From an uncultured Pelagibacteraceae bacterium (GTDB taxonomy: Bacteria > Pseudomonadota > Alphaproteobacteria > Pelagibacterales > Pelagibacteraceae): a DNA stretch of 64,000 nt. Below the pieces are notes generated by a model. The model saw only the letters and a list, made by a program, of their open reading frames with translations, had not been told where the DNA came from and ran no database searches. How positions within the stretch are numbered: position 1 is the first letter of the stretch; the number at the start of each line of letters is the position of its first letter. The stretch is taken from the NCBI GenBank assembly GCA_902596185.1, contig CACJSX010000001.1:55183-119182 (forward strand). Direction: 5' to 3'. Both the position numbers and the translations under genes were made by a program. Of this stretch, positions 51,296 to 61,770 are shown piece by piece.

Positions 51296-52011
51296 AAAAG
51301 TTTTTTAAAATTATTATAAAGGATTGTAGAGTAGTTATTCATATCTTTCATGTTATCTTTTGCAGATTGATCAAACTTTTCTAACGCACCATTACCAAGC
51401 TGATCTTCCAAAGCTTTTTTATACTCCGGGACACACCCCCATTCATTAACAGTAGAATCTTTTATTTCTATATGAAATTGAATTCCATAAGCATGTTTTT
51501 GATATTTAAAGATTTGATACTTGGTGATTGGGGACGAAGCTAATAAAGTTACATCTTTATTATTTTCAATGCCTTGAACCTCATAAGAATGCCATTGTAA
51601 ACTTTTAATCGTATTAGGAAATTTTGAAAATAATTTATCTTCATCTTTTTCATTAGAAAAATTAATATCCATAATTCCTATTTCTGCTGGTTTAGATTTA
51701 ACCACTTTTCCACCAACTACTTCTCCTAAAAGCTGACAACCTAAACAAAAACCTAAATAAGGTTTTTTTAAATTCACAACAAATTCTTTAATTCTTTTCT
51801 TTTCTTCTATTAACCAAGGATATTCTTGTTCCATATAGGTATCCATTGGACCTCCCATACAAAACATACCATCAAATTTACTTAAATCGTCTGGTATTTT
51901 TTCACCTTCATCTAACTCAATGGTAGTTAAGTTAAATCCATCAGCTAACATTAAATCTTTAATGTAACCTGGATCTTCTATTTTGATATGTTGTAATACT
52001 ATTATATTCAC
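51292..52011 (-). CDS. class I glutamine amidotransferase-like protein
   Basis: CMGGPMDTY, YLGFCLGCQLLGEVVGG, GIQFHIE. Confidence 0.9.
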   Translation of the reverse strand: MNIIVLQHIKIEDPGYIKDLMLADGFNLTTIELDEGEKIPDDLSKFDGMFCMGGPMDTYMEQEYPWLIEEKKRIKEFVVNLKKPYLGFCLGCQLLGEVVGGKVVKSKPAEIGIMDINFSNEKDEDKLFSKFPNTIKSLQWHSYEVQGIENNKDVTLLASSPITKYQIFKYQKHAYGIQFHIEIKDSTVNEWGCVPEYKKALEDQLGNGALEKFDQSAKDNMKDMNNYSTILYNNFKKLL

Positions 52012-52016
52012 TAAGC

Positions 52017-52145
52017 TTAGCTTAGCTTAGAACACTTCTTGGAACAATATTTTACTCTATCCCAATTTAACTTCCATTTTTTTCGCCAAGTAAATGGTCT
52101 TTTACAAACTGGACAAATTTTTGTTGGTAAATTTTCTTTTTTCAT
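52017..52145 (-). CDS. DUF2256-like zinc-binding mini-protein (not in ORF track)
   Basis: [42 protein letters not shown], CxxC...CxxxC; start overlaps photolyase stop. Confidence 0.82.
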   Translation of the reverse strand: MKKENLPTKICPVCKRPFTWRKKWKLNWDRVKYCSKKCSKLS

Positions 52146-53635
52146 CAAATTGTATTTAGTTTAATAAATTTATCAGCTTCAGATAAAATTAATTTTTTTC
52201 TATCAGATTTCATTTTATCAAATATTCTTACCATCATTGAAAGACGAGGATTTTTTAAAAAAAATTTTCTATTTCGGTCAATAAATCTCCAATAAAGACC
52301 ATCCATAGTGTTACACCACTCACCTTTTTTAAAATCCATCATTTTCATAAAATATGCAGATCCACAAATATAAGGTTTGGTCGCAAAAATTCCTCCATCA
52401 CTAAATAATCCCATTCCATAAACATTAGGAACCATCACCCAATCTGAAGAGTCTACGAACATTTCCATGAACCATTTGTAAACAATTGTTGGCTTAATTT
52501 CACAAAGGTTCATAATGTTGGATAAGATCATTAACCTTTCAATGTGGTGTGACCAACCATGATTAACGGCATTTTTAATTGCATAATCCAAAGGTGGAAG
52601 ACCAGTGGTCCCATCATACCAAGAGCTTTTCATTTTTCTATTTTGTTTAAAAAAATTTCCAGTTTCCATTTCTTGAGAATAGGACTGATAAATTCCACGC
52701 ATAAATTCTCGCCAACCAATCACCTGGCGAATGTAGCCCTCTAAAGAATTCATTCTAATTTTATTTTTTTTATGAAAATCTAAAATTTTTTGGATAACAA
52801 GTTCAGGAGTAATTAAACCTAAATTTATATAAGGACTTAATGCACTATGAAATAGAATATTATCTTTTTGATCAACTGCATCCTCATAATCACCAAATAA
52901 GTTTGATTTTTCTTTTATAAAAAAATTTAAAAGTTTAATAACGTCCTCGTATTCAGTTGCAAACCAAAAATTATTTGTACTCCCTGGGTGATTTTTAAAT
53001 TCCTTTTCAATAATAGGCTTGAGTTTTTTTGTATGACTGGTTTCATTTATTTTTGGAAATTTAGGAATTGAAATATTTTTAGGTAATTTATTTCTGTTAT
53101 CTTCGTCAAAGCTCCATTTCCCCCCGATTGGGTTACCATCTGAACCCATCAATATCCCTGATTTTTTTCTAACATCTTTATAGAAAGTTGCCATAAAAGG
53201 TTTTTTTGATTTTGATAAATAATTTTTAAATTCAGCTCTTGAATTTAAAAACATAGGAGTTTGAACAATATTCCAGTGTATTTTTTCTTTTTTTAAAAAT
53301 TGTGAAATTTTTTTTTCAAAAAATTTATCCTCTACTTCAAAACTTGAAATTTCTTTTACTTTTTTTTGTGTAATTATTTTTTTTAATTTTTTTAAATAAT
53401 CATCATTAAATTCTTTGTCTTCAATTTTAAAATAATCTAATTTAAATTTGTTTTTTCTTAACTCGTCAGCATAAGAACGCATTGAAGATAAAAATAATAA
53501 AATTTTTTGTTTATGATGCTTTTCATAAGTGCATAAACCCTTATCTTCAGCCATAAAAAATAGGTGGTCTTTTTTGAAGCGGTCTAGGTATTTTATTGGA
53601 AATAATTGATTACCAAGTATAAAAAATAACTTCAT
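52145..53635 (-). CDS. deoxyribodipyrimidine photolyase-related protein (FeS-BCP/(6-4)-type)
   Basis: GNQLFP start, [72 protein letters not shown]. Confidence 0.9.
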   Translation of the reverse strand: MKLFFILGNQLFPIKYLDRFKKDHLFFMAEDKGLCTYEKHHKQKILLFLSSMRSYADELRKNKFKLDYFKIEDKEFNDDYLKKLKKIITQKKVKEISSFEVEDKFFEKKISQFLKKEKIHWNIVQTPMFLNSRAEFKNYLSKSKKPFMATFYKDVRKKSGILMGSDGNPIGGKWSFDEDNRNKLPKNISIPKFPKINETSHTKKLKPIIEKEFKNHPGSTNNFWFATEYEDVIKLLNFFIKEKSNLFGDYEDAVDQKDNILFHSALSPYINLGLITPELVIQKILDFHKKNKIRMNSLEGYIRQVIGWREFMRGIYQSYSQEMETGNFFKQNRKMKSSWYDGTTGLPPLDYAIKNAVNHGWSHHIERLMILSNIMNLCEIKPTIVYKWFMEMFVDSSDWVMVPNVYGMGLFSDGGIFATKPYICGSAYFMKMMDFKKGEWCNTMDGLYWRFIDRNRKFFLKNPRLSMMVRIFDKMKSDRKKLILSEADKFIKLNTI

Positions 53636-53662
53636 AATTAAATATAACTAATAAAATTTTTT

Positions 53663-54373
53663 ATGTCAGAAAAATATGTAATTTTTGGTGCGACAGGTTC
53701 TATTGGATCAAGTTTAGCGGAACAATTAAAAAACTCTGGAAACAATATTCATTTAGTTGGAAGAAATGAAAGTGAACTTAGTTCTATCTCTGAAAAACTT
53801 GGATGCTCACATACAGTTGCAGATGTTTTAGAGGATGGGTTTATAGAAAAAGTTAAATCAGATATTTCTGAAATTAAAGGCCTAGCTTATTGCGTGGGTT
53901 CAATTGATTTAAAACCATTAAGAATGGTGAGTGAACAAGACTTTCAAAAATGCATGAAACTTAATCTTTATTCTGCTGTAGAAGCTATTAAAGGATTTCA
54001 AGAAAGTTTAAAAAAAAATAAAGGTTCGATAGTATTATTTTCAACCGTTGCTGCTCAAAGAGGTTTTACTAACCATGCAATCATAGCCTCAGCAAAAGCT
54101 GCTGTTGAAGGATTGACGGTTTCTCTTGCGGCAGAATTTGCTCCGAACATAAGAGTAAATTGTGTGGCACCAAGTTTAACAAAATCTAAAATAGCAGAAC
54201 CAATGTTAAAAAATACTGCTATAGCCGAAGGTATTGCAAAAGCACACCCACTTAAAAGATTAGGCGAAGGTAAAGACTCTGCTGCTCTTGCTAAATTCTT
54301 ACTAACAGAAGCTAGTTCTTGGGTTACAGGCCAAATAATTGCTGTAGATGGTGGTAGATCTAAACTTTCATAA
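53663..54373 (+). CDS. short-chain dehydrogenase/reductase
   Basis: FGATGSIGSSLA, NHAIIASAKAAVEG, INVDGG-like C-terminus. Confidence 0.9.
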   Translation: MSEKYVIFGATGSIGSSLAEQLKNSGNNIHLVGRNESELSSISEKLGCSHTVADVLEDGFIEKVKSDISEIKGLAYCVGSIDLKPLRMVSEQDFQKCMKLNLYSAVEAIKGFQESLKKNKGSIVLFSTVAAQRGFTNHAIIASAKAAVEGLTVSLAAEFAPNIRVNCVAPSLTKSKIAEPMLKNTAIAEGIAKAHPLKRLGEGKDSAALAKFLLTEASSWVTGQIIAVDGGRSKLS

Positions 54374-55442
54374 AGTGGTCAAATATTTTATATCGATATT
54401 TTTCTTTTTAATATTTTCATCGAAAAGTTTTTCTGAAAATTTTACTTTTAAAAAATTGGCAGATTTAAACGAGCCATGGGGATCGTCTTTTATAAATAAT
54501 GAAGAGCTTATTATCACTGAAAAAACCGGAAAAATAAAAATAGTAAATATTATTTCTGAAGAAGTTTATGAAGTTGAACATAACTTAAATTATTTTGTTC
54601 ACGGACAAGGAGGTTTATTAGATATTATTTACCAAAATAATTACTTATGGATTTCTTATTCAGAAAATAGAGGGGATTGGAAAACTAGTACATCAATTGC
54701 AAAAGCTAAATTAAGTAAAAAAAATTTAGATTTCAAAAATATATTTCAAGCTGAACCACCAATAGAGTCTGGTTATCATTTCGGTTCAAGACTAGCTATA
54801 AAAGACAATTATCTTTTTGCGTCTACTGGAGAAAGAGGTGGTGGTATGATTGCTCAAGATCCGACAAATCATCCTGGAAGTATTATCAGAATTTATTTAG
54901 ATGGTAGTATTCCAAAAGATAACCCTAAGTTTGAAGGTAAATCAAATTGGTTACCAGAAATTTATCAAATTGGTGTTCGAAATCCTCAAGGTCTAACTCA
55001 TTCCTCTTTTGATGGAAAAATTTATGCAAGTAACCATGGTGCAAAAGGTGGTGATTGGTTTGGTGAAATAAAAAAAGGAGAAAATTATGGTTGGAAAATT
55101 TTAGGTTGGGGTGGAACAAATTATTCAGGCTTAAAGATTGGACCTAAATGGAAACAAGGTTTTACCAAGGCAATTCAATACTGGGTACCTTCAATAGCAG
55201 CAAGTGCTATAACTATTTATAAGGGAAAAGAATTTAGTGAATGGAATGGCGAAGCGTTAATTACTTCTTTAAAAGATAAATCAATGAGAAAATTAAACTT
55301 TAAAAATTCATTTAAGATTGAAGAAACAATTATTTTCAAAGATAAAATTGGGAGAATAAGAGATATACAGGTTCACCCAGTTAATGGAAAAATATATTTT
55401 CTTGCGGGAAACAGTTTATGGTTAATGGAGAAAAAAAAATAA
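54348..55442 (+). CDS. PQQ-dependent sugar dehydrogenase-like (Gdh/sorbosone)
   Basis: NEPWGSSFI, GVRNPQGLTHSSFDGKIYASNHGAKGGDWFGEIKKGENYGW. Confidence 0.9.
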   Translation: MVVDLNFHKVVKYFISIFFFLIFSSKSFSENFTFKKLADLNEPWGSSFINNEELIITEKTGKIKIVNIISEEVYEVEHNLNYFVHGQGGLLDIIYQNNYLWISYSENRGDWKTSTSIAKAKLSKKNLDFKNIFQAEPPIESGYHFGSRLAIKDNYLFASTGERGGGMIAQDPTNHPGSIIRIYLDGSIPKDNPKFEGKSNWLPEIYQIGVRNPQGLTHSSFDGKIYASNHGAKGGDWFGEIKKGENYGWKILGWGGTNYSGLKIGPKWKQGFTKAIQYWVPSIAASAITIYKGKEFSEWNGEALITSLKDKSMRKLNFKNSFKIEETIIFKDKIGRIRDIQVHPVNGKIYFLAGNSLWLMEKKK

Positions 55443-55443
55443 T

Positions 55444-56427
55444 ATGAAAGAAAGACCTTATCATCATTTACCTGATGGTACTTTCAGGAATCCAAAAGGA
55501 TCTCCAGTAATAATATCCAGATCAGGAAAATTTTCTTATAGAACTTTCAGTAAATTAAGAAAAAAAGTTGATTTATCTTATCCAAAAGAACATGTTATTG
55601 AAAAAGAAAAAGTATTAGCTAATTTAGAAAAATATAAAGATAATGATTATATTGCTTGGATAGGTCACGCAACATACCTTATAAAATTAGGTCGAACTAC
55701 AATTATAACAGATCCTGTATTTTCAAAGAATGCTGGACCACTTATCTTTGGTCCAAAAAGATTTACTAATCCTGCAGTAAAATTAAACGAGATACCTAAA
55801 ACGGATATATTTTTACTCACTCATAATCATTACGATCATCAGGACATGTCAACAATTAGAAATTTTCCTTTTAAGAGTGCAAAAGTATTAACACCTCTAA
55901 ATCTTGGTAAATATTTTAAAGGATATAGAGATGTAAATGAAATGGATTGGTATGATCAAATAATTATAAATGAGAATTTGAAAATTTCTTTACTTCCTGC
56001 AGTTCATTGGTCAAAGAGAAGTTTAACAGACACTAATAAAACTTTGTGGGGTAATTTTCTTATAGAATATAAAAATAAAAAAATTTTATTCGCATGTGAC
56101 ACTGGATATGGAGAAATCTACAAAAAACTAGGAGAAAAATACGGTCCTATAGATCTGACAATGATTAATATTGGAGCTTATAATTTCAAACCAATGTTTG
56201 ATAAAACAATTTATCATACTACACCAGAAGAAGCCTTGAATGTTGCACAGGACCTAAAAAGTAAAAAAGTATTAGGAATGCATTGGGGAACATTTGTTTT
56301 GTCATTGGAGCCAATTATGGAACCCCCAATTAGATTTAAAAATAGTGCTGAAAAATATGGTTTTAATAAAGAAGATGCAATTATTTTTAAAATTGGAGAA
56401 GTTAGTCCTCTAGATAAATTTTTATAG
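55444..56427 (+). CDS. MBL-fold metallohydrolase (NAPE-PLD/UlaG-like)
   Basis: WIGHATYLIKLGRTTIITDPVFS, LTHNHYDHQD, ACDTGYGEI. Confidence 0.9.
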   Translation: MKERPYHHLPDGTFRNPKGSPVIISRSGKFSYRTFSKLRKKVDLSYPKEHVIEKEKVLANLEKYKDNDYIAWIGHATYLIKLGRTTIITDPVFSKNAGPLIFGPKRFTNPAVKLNEIPKTDIFLLTHNHYDHQDMSTIRNFPFKSAKVLTPLNLGKYFKGYRDVNEMDWYDQIIINENLKISLLPAVHWSKRSLTDTNKTLWGNFLIEYKNKKILFACDTGYGEIYKKLGEKYGPIDLTMINIGAYNFKPMFDKTIYHTTPEEALNVAQDLKSKKVLGMHWGTFVLSLEPIMEPPIRFKNSAEKYGFNKEDAIIFKIGEVSPLDKFL

Positions 56428-57348
56428 AGTTAAATACTCAATTGCAAAAAATATAGTCCCTATAGATGCAATAGTAGATACAAAAATTGCTTTTATTATA
56501 TTTTCGGGACTTACATTATAAGCGGCACATAAAACTATAGAAGTAACTCCACAAGGTGCAACACTCACAAAGAAAGCACCCGGTATTTCAGCAGGCAATC
56601 CTGCATTAAAAAAAACTAATCCAATTAACAGTAAAATAATCGGGGAAATGACTAATTTTAAAACTGAAATAGAAACAGATAATTTGTTAATTACATTTTT
56701 AGTATAAAATGAGAGAGTTATGCCAATTGCAAACAATCCAACTGGTGAAACACATGCTGCAAGTTTAGACAAAGTGTATTCAATCGGTGTTTGATCAATA
56801 TTAAAATTTAATAATAAAAATAATAGACCTATAATTATTGAGAGAATAAATGGGTTAGAAAATAAATTTTTAATAAAATTAAATAAATTTACATTTTTTT
56901 TTGTAGATAATTCTAGAAAAAAAGCAATTACAGATAATAAAATTATCCCATCCATTAATATGATGCTTGCAACTTGTGTAATTACATCTTGTTGAAAATA
57001 TATTTCTGTTATTGGCAAAAGCAAAGTCACATGGTTTGATAATGCAACTGTTAAAGCCCAAATAATTGACTCTGGGATTGATCTTTTAAAATATTTTGAG
57101 GTAATTAAGTAAGCGATAATTCCACATATCGATTGCATAATTAAATAAGAAAAAATTTGTTTGAAATCTACTTGTCCAATTTCATTTTGTGCTATTAGTT
57201 TAATTATTAATGCCGGAACTGCAATATAGAACAAAAAAAGATTTAAAATTTTAGCATGACTAAGGTCTAAGACTTTTAACTTACCAAATACAAACCCTAA
57301 AAAAGTAATAAATATAAATGGAGTTAGTCCTAAAAAAATTGTGAACAT
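56422..57348 (-). CDS. auxin efflux carrier (AEC) family transporter
   Basis: ten hydrophobic segments, ALSNHVTLLLP, AAYNVSPENIIKAIFVST. Confidence 0.88.
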   Translation of the reverse strand: MFTIFLGLTPFIFITFLGFVFGKLKVLDLSHAKILNLFLFYIAVPALIIKLIAQNEIGQVDFKQIFSYLIMQSICGIIAYLITSKYFKRSIPESIIWALTVALSNHVTLLLPITEIYFQQDVITQVASIILMDGIILLSVIAFFLELSTKKNVNLFNFIKNLFSNPFILSIIIGLLFLLLNFNIDQTPIEYTLSKLAACVSPVGLFAIGITLSFYTKNVINKLSVSISVLKLVISPIILLLIGLVFFNAGLPAEIPGAFFVSVAPCGVTSIVLCAAYNVSPENIIKAIFVSTIASIGTIFFAIEYLTL

Positions 57349-57351
57349 AAA

Positions 57352-58143
57352 TTATTTAATCGTTATTCTATGCATTATTCTATTTCCTTTGAAGGGTGTT
57401 GCCTGATGGAGCATAGATCTGTTATCCCATATAGCCAATTGATTTTTTTCCCAAGGCAATGAAAATTGAAACTTCTTCTTAATTTGATGATTAAATAAAA
57501 ATTTTTTGAACTTTTCTTGATTTTTTATCTTTGAACTAAAACCAACAAAATGTCCTGGACTGCAATAAATCGAATAATTTGTACTGATTTTCCTAATTAT
57601 TTTATGTGAAGATTTAAGTTCTTTAATATTTTTTCCTTTTTCTTTTACTCTTTCTTTTGTTGTAACCGAAATCGGACCCTCAGAGGAATATTTACCTTTA
57701 ATATTTTTAAATTTTTTTTTTATTGGATTTGGTAATTCTTTATAAGCAAGATATTGAGAACAAAATTCTGTATTAGCTTTTCCTTTTTTTGGCACAAGTT
57801 TTGAAAGCAACATTGTAAATCTTGGTGGCTTTTTTGTATAAATGGAGTCTGTATGAAATTGTTCACCAAAACTTGGTCCTTTATCTGTTGATTTTCTTTG
57901 CACTACCGTAATTTGATGAAATTTTTTATTTAAACCTTTTAGTCTTGGATAGTTGGCTAAATTTCCAAAATATTTTGCAAACTTAATGAAAAGTTTAGAA
58001 GTTAATTTTTGTTCCTTAAAATATAACATTCCATATTTGTTCAGTGCTTTTTTGATTTTTGGAATATCTTTATTTGAAATATCTTTTAAGTTTACAATTA
58101 TTTCTGCTCCAATATTTTTTTTATTTGGAATTATTTTAAACAT
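57352..58143 (-). CDS. TauD/TfdA family dioxygenase
   Basis: GMLYFKEQKL, FGEQFHTDSIYTKKPPRFTMLLS (HxD), WDNRSMLHQATPF, RIMHRI. Confidence 0.88.
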   Translation of the reverse strand: MFKIIPNKKNIGAEIIVNLKDISNKDIPKIKKALNKYGMLYFKEQKLTSKLFIKFAKYFGNLANYPRLKGLNKKFHQITVVQRKSTDKGPSFGEQFHTDSIYTKKPPRFTMLLSKLVPKKGKANTEFCSQYLAYKELPNPIKKKFKNIKGKYSSEGPISVTTKERVKEKGKNIKELKSSHKIIRKISTNYSIYCSPGHFVGFSSKIKNQEKFKKFLFNHQIKKKFQFSLPWEKNQLAIWDNRSMLHQATPFKGNRIMHRITIK

Positions 58144-59008
58144 TTTTGAGAAAAAATTTTTTTAGGTGATTAATAGTTTGTTTAGGACTTTCCTCTGGAA
58201 TGAAATGATCTGAATTAATTTCTGCACCATAAATTTTTTTATTTGTATATTTTTGCCAAATTTTAATCGAATTAAATTGCTTTCCAACTACTCCTTTTTT
58301 TCCCCACAAAACTTGGATAGGAATATTTAATTTTTTATTTCTATCTTTTTTATCGTGCTCTAAGTCTATAGTGGCCGCAGCTCTATAATCTTCACATGTT
58401 GCATGAATTCTTTTACTTTGTTTAAAGGCTCTAAAATATTCATCTTCAACTCTTCCAATCGCACGTTTAGATGACCTATTAAACCGACTATGTAACCATC
58501 TTTTAGGGTCTGCCATTATCATTTTCTCTGGTAAAGGTGCGGACTGTATTAAATAAAACCAATGAAAATATCCTTTTGCAAATTTCATATCTGTATGCTC
58601 GTACATATCTAGAGTTGGACAAATATCTAATACACTTAAAGCCATAATTTTATTTCTATAATCTCTTGCCATTCTGTGTGCAACTCTCCCACCTCTATCA
58701 TGTCCTGCAACAAAAAATTTTTTAAAATTTAATTTGCTCATCAATTGAACCATATCTTTAGCCATTTCTCTTTTAGAATAATTTTTATGATTAATTCCAC
58801 CAGGCAAAACCAAACTGTCCCCGTATCCTCTAAGATCAGCAACTATTACTGTGAAATATTTACTAAGTTCAGGGGCAGTCTTGTGCCACATTACATGTGA
58901 TTGTGGATATCCGTGAAGTAGCAATAAAGGAGGACCATTACCTTTAAATCTACAAAATATTTTACCCTTGTTTACCTTAACAAATTTTTTTTTAAAACCA
59001 TTAAACAT
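58136..59008 (-). CDS. alpha/beta hydrolase, haloacetate (fluoroacetate) dehalogenase-like
   Basis: LLLLHGYPQSHVMWHK, GHDRGGRVAHRMARDY (Asp nucleophile), HWFYLIQSAPLPE, NSDHFIPEESP. Confidence 0.8.
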   Translation of the reverse strand: MFNGFKKKFVKVNKGKIFCRFKGNGPPLLLLHGYPQSHVMWHKTAPELSKYFTVIVADLRGYGDSLVLPGGINHKNYSKREMAKDMVQLMSKLNFKKFFVAGHDRGGRVAHRMARDYRNKIMALSVLDICPTLDMYEHTDMKFAKGYFHWFYLIQSAPLPEKMIMADPKRWLHSRFNRSSKRAIGRVEDEYFRAFKQSKRIHATCEDYRAAATIDLEHDKKDRNKKLNIPIQVLWGKKGVVGKQFNSIKIWQKYTNKKIYGAEINSDHFIPEESPKQTINHLKKFFLKNV

Positions 59009-59019
59009 GATTAAACTAT

Positions 59020-59295
59020 TTAATTATTTAATAGTTTATTTTTCGCCTTTTCAAATTCCTCTTGAGAAATAATTCCTTTTTCTTTTAAATCATTCAATTT
59101 AGTAAGTTCATCACTTAAATTGCTGCTTTGTTCATCAGAAGTCTCACTTATCTCCCTACCCTCACTTTCAGCTTCCTCTTTCTCAGCTCTATTAGCTTCC
59201 TTAGACTTAAAACCATTCATAATTGCCATTCCGCCTAAGTATAAAACATAAGCCATAATAGGAATAACCAATCCAAAAAAAATTATTTTTTCCAT
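59020..59295 (-). CDS. membrane protein with C-terminal SHOCT motif
   Basis: LTKLNDLKEKGIISQEEFEKAKNKLL. Confidence 0.8.
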   Translation of the reverse strand: MEKIIFFGLVIPIMAYVLYLGGMAIMNGFKSKEANRAEKEEAESEGREISETSDEQSSNLSDELTKLNDLKEKGIISQEEFEKAKNKLLNN

Positions 59296-59298
59296 AAT

Positions 59299-59502
59299 TT
59301 AATCTTCATCTTCTTCACGCCAGTTTTTTTCATACATTAAATATGCAGCGTATATTACTGATACAGTACCTACAATCATACCATAATCAAAACCAGTTTG
59401 CTTGTCATGCAAATACCAACCTAACTGAGTTGCCCCAATAGGTGGAACTGTAAGAAGCAAAAAAATTATACCAAATCTGTATGGTCTTTTAGGTTTTTTC
59501 AT
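59299..59502 (-). CDS. small membrane protein
   Basis: 67 aa, two hydrophobic segments. Confidence 0.6.
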   Translation of the reverse strand: MKKPKRPYRFGIIFLLLTVPPIGATQLGWYLHDKQTGFDYGMIVGTVSVIYAAYLMYEKNWREEDED

Positions 59503-59540
59503 CCTAATAAATTAACAGATTACAGCTTATGGTTTAATTA

Positions 59541-60386
59541 TTAAATTTGCGATCTTTTGAAACAGTCAATCGTATTTTTAAGCAAACATGCAATGGTCAT
59601 TGGACCTACACCGCCTGGAACTGGTGTAAGTGCTTTTGCATTTTTTGAAACTTCATCAAAATGAACATCACCAACTATACCGTTGTCAGTTTTATTTATA
59701 CCAACATCAATAACAATAGCATCTTTTTTAACCCAATCTCCTCTAACAAGTTCGGGTATACCTACAGCTGCAACAATTATATCTGCCTCTAAACATTCAG
59801 CTTTTAAATCTTTAGTTTTTGAATGAGTTATAGTTACGGTGCAATTTTCTTTTAAAAGAAGTTGTGTCATTGGTTTACCATTTAAATTTGATCTACCCAC
59901 AACCACAGCTTTTTTACCACTTAAATTAGGTTCAATCTTTTTTATCAACAAATAACATCCAAGCGGAGTACAAGGTATCGAACTTTCATAACCAGATGAA
60001 AGATTGCCTACATTCATTGGATGAAATCCATCTACGTCCTTTGAGGGAACAATAGCTTCTATTACCTTCTGCTTATCAATATGCTTAGGTAAAGGAAGTT
60101 GAACTAAAATTCCTGATACAGTTTCATCGCTGTTTAGTTCTTGAATTTTTTCTAGAACAGTCTTTTCTTCAACTGAGTCTGGATATTTAATAACTTCAGA
60201 TTTTAATCCTACCTCATTTGCTGACTTCTCTTTATTTCTTACATAAATCTGACTAGGTGTTAAATCACCAATAAGTATTACTGTTAAACCTGGTACTTTA
60301 TTATGTTTTGATTTTAACTCTGCAACTTCTTCCCTTAACTCTGCTCTTAATTCTGCGGCTGCTTTTTTTCCATCAATTAAAATCAT
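59541..60386 (-). CDS. folD: methylenetetrahydrofolate dehydrogenase/cyclohydrolase
   Basis: YVRNKEKSANEVG, GILVQLPLPKHID, VVGRSNLNGKPMTQLLL, TPVPGGVGPMTIACL. Confidence 0.97.
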   Translation of the reverse strand: MILIDGKKAAAELRAELREEVAELKSKHNKVPGLTVILIGDLTPSQIYVRNKEKSANEVGLKSEVIKYPDSVEEKTVLEKIQELNSDETVSGILVQLPLPKHIDKQKVIEAIVPSKDVDGFHPMNVGNLSSGYESSIPCTPLGCYLLIKKIEPNLSGKKAVVVGRSNLNGKPMTQLLLKENCTVTITHSKTKDLKAECLEADIIVAAVGIPELVRGDWVKKDAIVIDVGINKTDNGIVGDVHFDEVSKNAKALTPVPGGVGPMTIACLLKNTIDCFKRSQI

Positions 60387-60395
60387 ATTTCTCTC

Positions 60396-60686
60396 TTAAA
60401 AAATCATTGGTGCGATGTACAGCTTCATACACATTTCGATAAACCAAATCAATAAAAGAAGAATGATTGGAGAAATATCTAGTGAACCTAAATTTGGCAA
60501 AAAACGTCTAATTTTATTCAGAAATGGCTCGGTTAATTTGTAACTCAACTCTAAAATTGCATACACAAACCTATTTTGAGTATTAAGAACGTTAAAAGCT
60601 ATTAACCAACTTACAATAACATTGGCGATTACAACATAAGAGTACAATTTTAAAATTTGTAAAACTAAATAAAAAATAGCTATCAT
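60396..60686 (-). CDS. YggT family membrane protein
   Basis: VIANVIVSWLIAFNVLN, LTEPFLNKIRRFLPNLGSLDISPIILLLLIWF. Confidence 0.9.
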   Translation of the reverse strand: MIAIFYLVLQILKLYSYVVIANVIVSWLIAFNVLNTQNRFVYAILELSYKLTEPFLNKIRRFLPNLGSLDISPIILLLLIWFIEMCMKLYIAPMIF

Positions 60687-61768
60687 TTTTTCTCAACGTA
60701 AATCGACTGACTTGGGAAAGCAAATGAAGCACCATTTTTTTCTACAATTTCTTTAATCGCAATCGCTAATCTTTCTTTTACATCAAGCCAATTATTCCAA
60801 CTTCCTGTTTTTGTAAAGCATCTTACATACATATCTATTGAACTATCAGAAAATTTATCAACTCTTACCGCAACACCAATTGAGGTATTATAATCTTCGC
60901 TTGAATTAATATGACTTTCGATTTCATCTCTAATTTTTTTTAACTGATCTACAGTAGTGTCGTATTGAAGCGTAATAATCCAACTGATTAACCAATTTGA
61001 AGTTTCACTTACATTTACAACTGCGTTCTCTGCAAATTGAAAATTTGGAATAATAGCAAGAGATTTGTCAAACTTTCTAATTGTTGTTGATCTAAATCCA
61101 ATCTTTTCTACTACACCTTCAATAATACCCTCGACAGCTATCCAGTCTCCAATTTTAAATCTCTTTTCAACTAAAACTAAAATTCCTGAAATTAAATTTT
61201 TGAATAAATCTTGTGCCCCTAATGCTACAGCAACACCAAACAATCCAAGACCTGCAATGATTGGACCTATTTTAATTCCCCACAATTCTAAAACTGCTGC
61301 TAAACCTAAAATAAAAATTAAAATTTTTAGCGATTTAATTATCCAGCCAATAAGTTCTCTTGTTAACAATTTGTCTAAACCACTAAGTATGTATGAGATT
61401 GGTTCTATGATTTGGTGAATTACCCAAAAAATTAAAATAGTGATCAACGTTCTATTAATTGTATCTACCGCTTCTCTTCCTTCTAATGAGAAAGTCATGT
61501 AGTAACTTGCAATAAAAAATCCTAATACAATTGGTAAAAATCTTGCTGGACCTACAAGTGATTGAACAAAAGTATCATCTAATTTATTTGTTGTTCTTTT
61601 CGAGATAATTTCTAATTTTTTAATAACTAATTTGCTTATTAGACCTCTAAAAATTAAAAACAGTAAAAATATTCCAATACCAATTAAGATTTGAAAAATA
61701 TCAACACCAAGAATTCCTTTATTCCATACTGATAAAAATATCTCTGAAAAATTATTAATTAATTCCAT
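60683..61768 (-). CDS. MscS-family mechanosensitive channel
   Basis: GLGLFGVAVALGAQDLFKNLISGILVLVEKRFKIGDWIAVEG. Confidence 0.93.
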   Translation of the reverse strand: MELINNFSEIFLSVWNKGILGVDIFQILIGIGIFLLFLIFRGLISKLVIKKLEIISKRTTNKLDDTFVQSLVGPARFLPIVLGFFIASYYMTFSLEGREAVDTINRTLITILIFWVIHQIIEPISYILSGLDKLLTRELIGWIIKSLKILIFILGLAAVLELWGIKIGPIIAGLGLFGVAVALGAQDLFKNLISGILVLVEKRFKIGDWIAVEGIIEGVVEKIGFRSTTIRKFDKSLAIIPNFQFAENAVVNVSETSNWLISWIITLQYDTTVDQLKKIRDEIESHINSSEDYNTSIGVAVRVDKFSDSSIDMYVRCFTKTGSWNNWLDVKERLAIAIKEIVEKNGASFAFPSQSIYVEKK

Positions 61769-61770
61769 TT

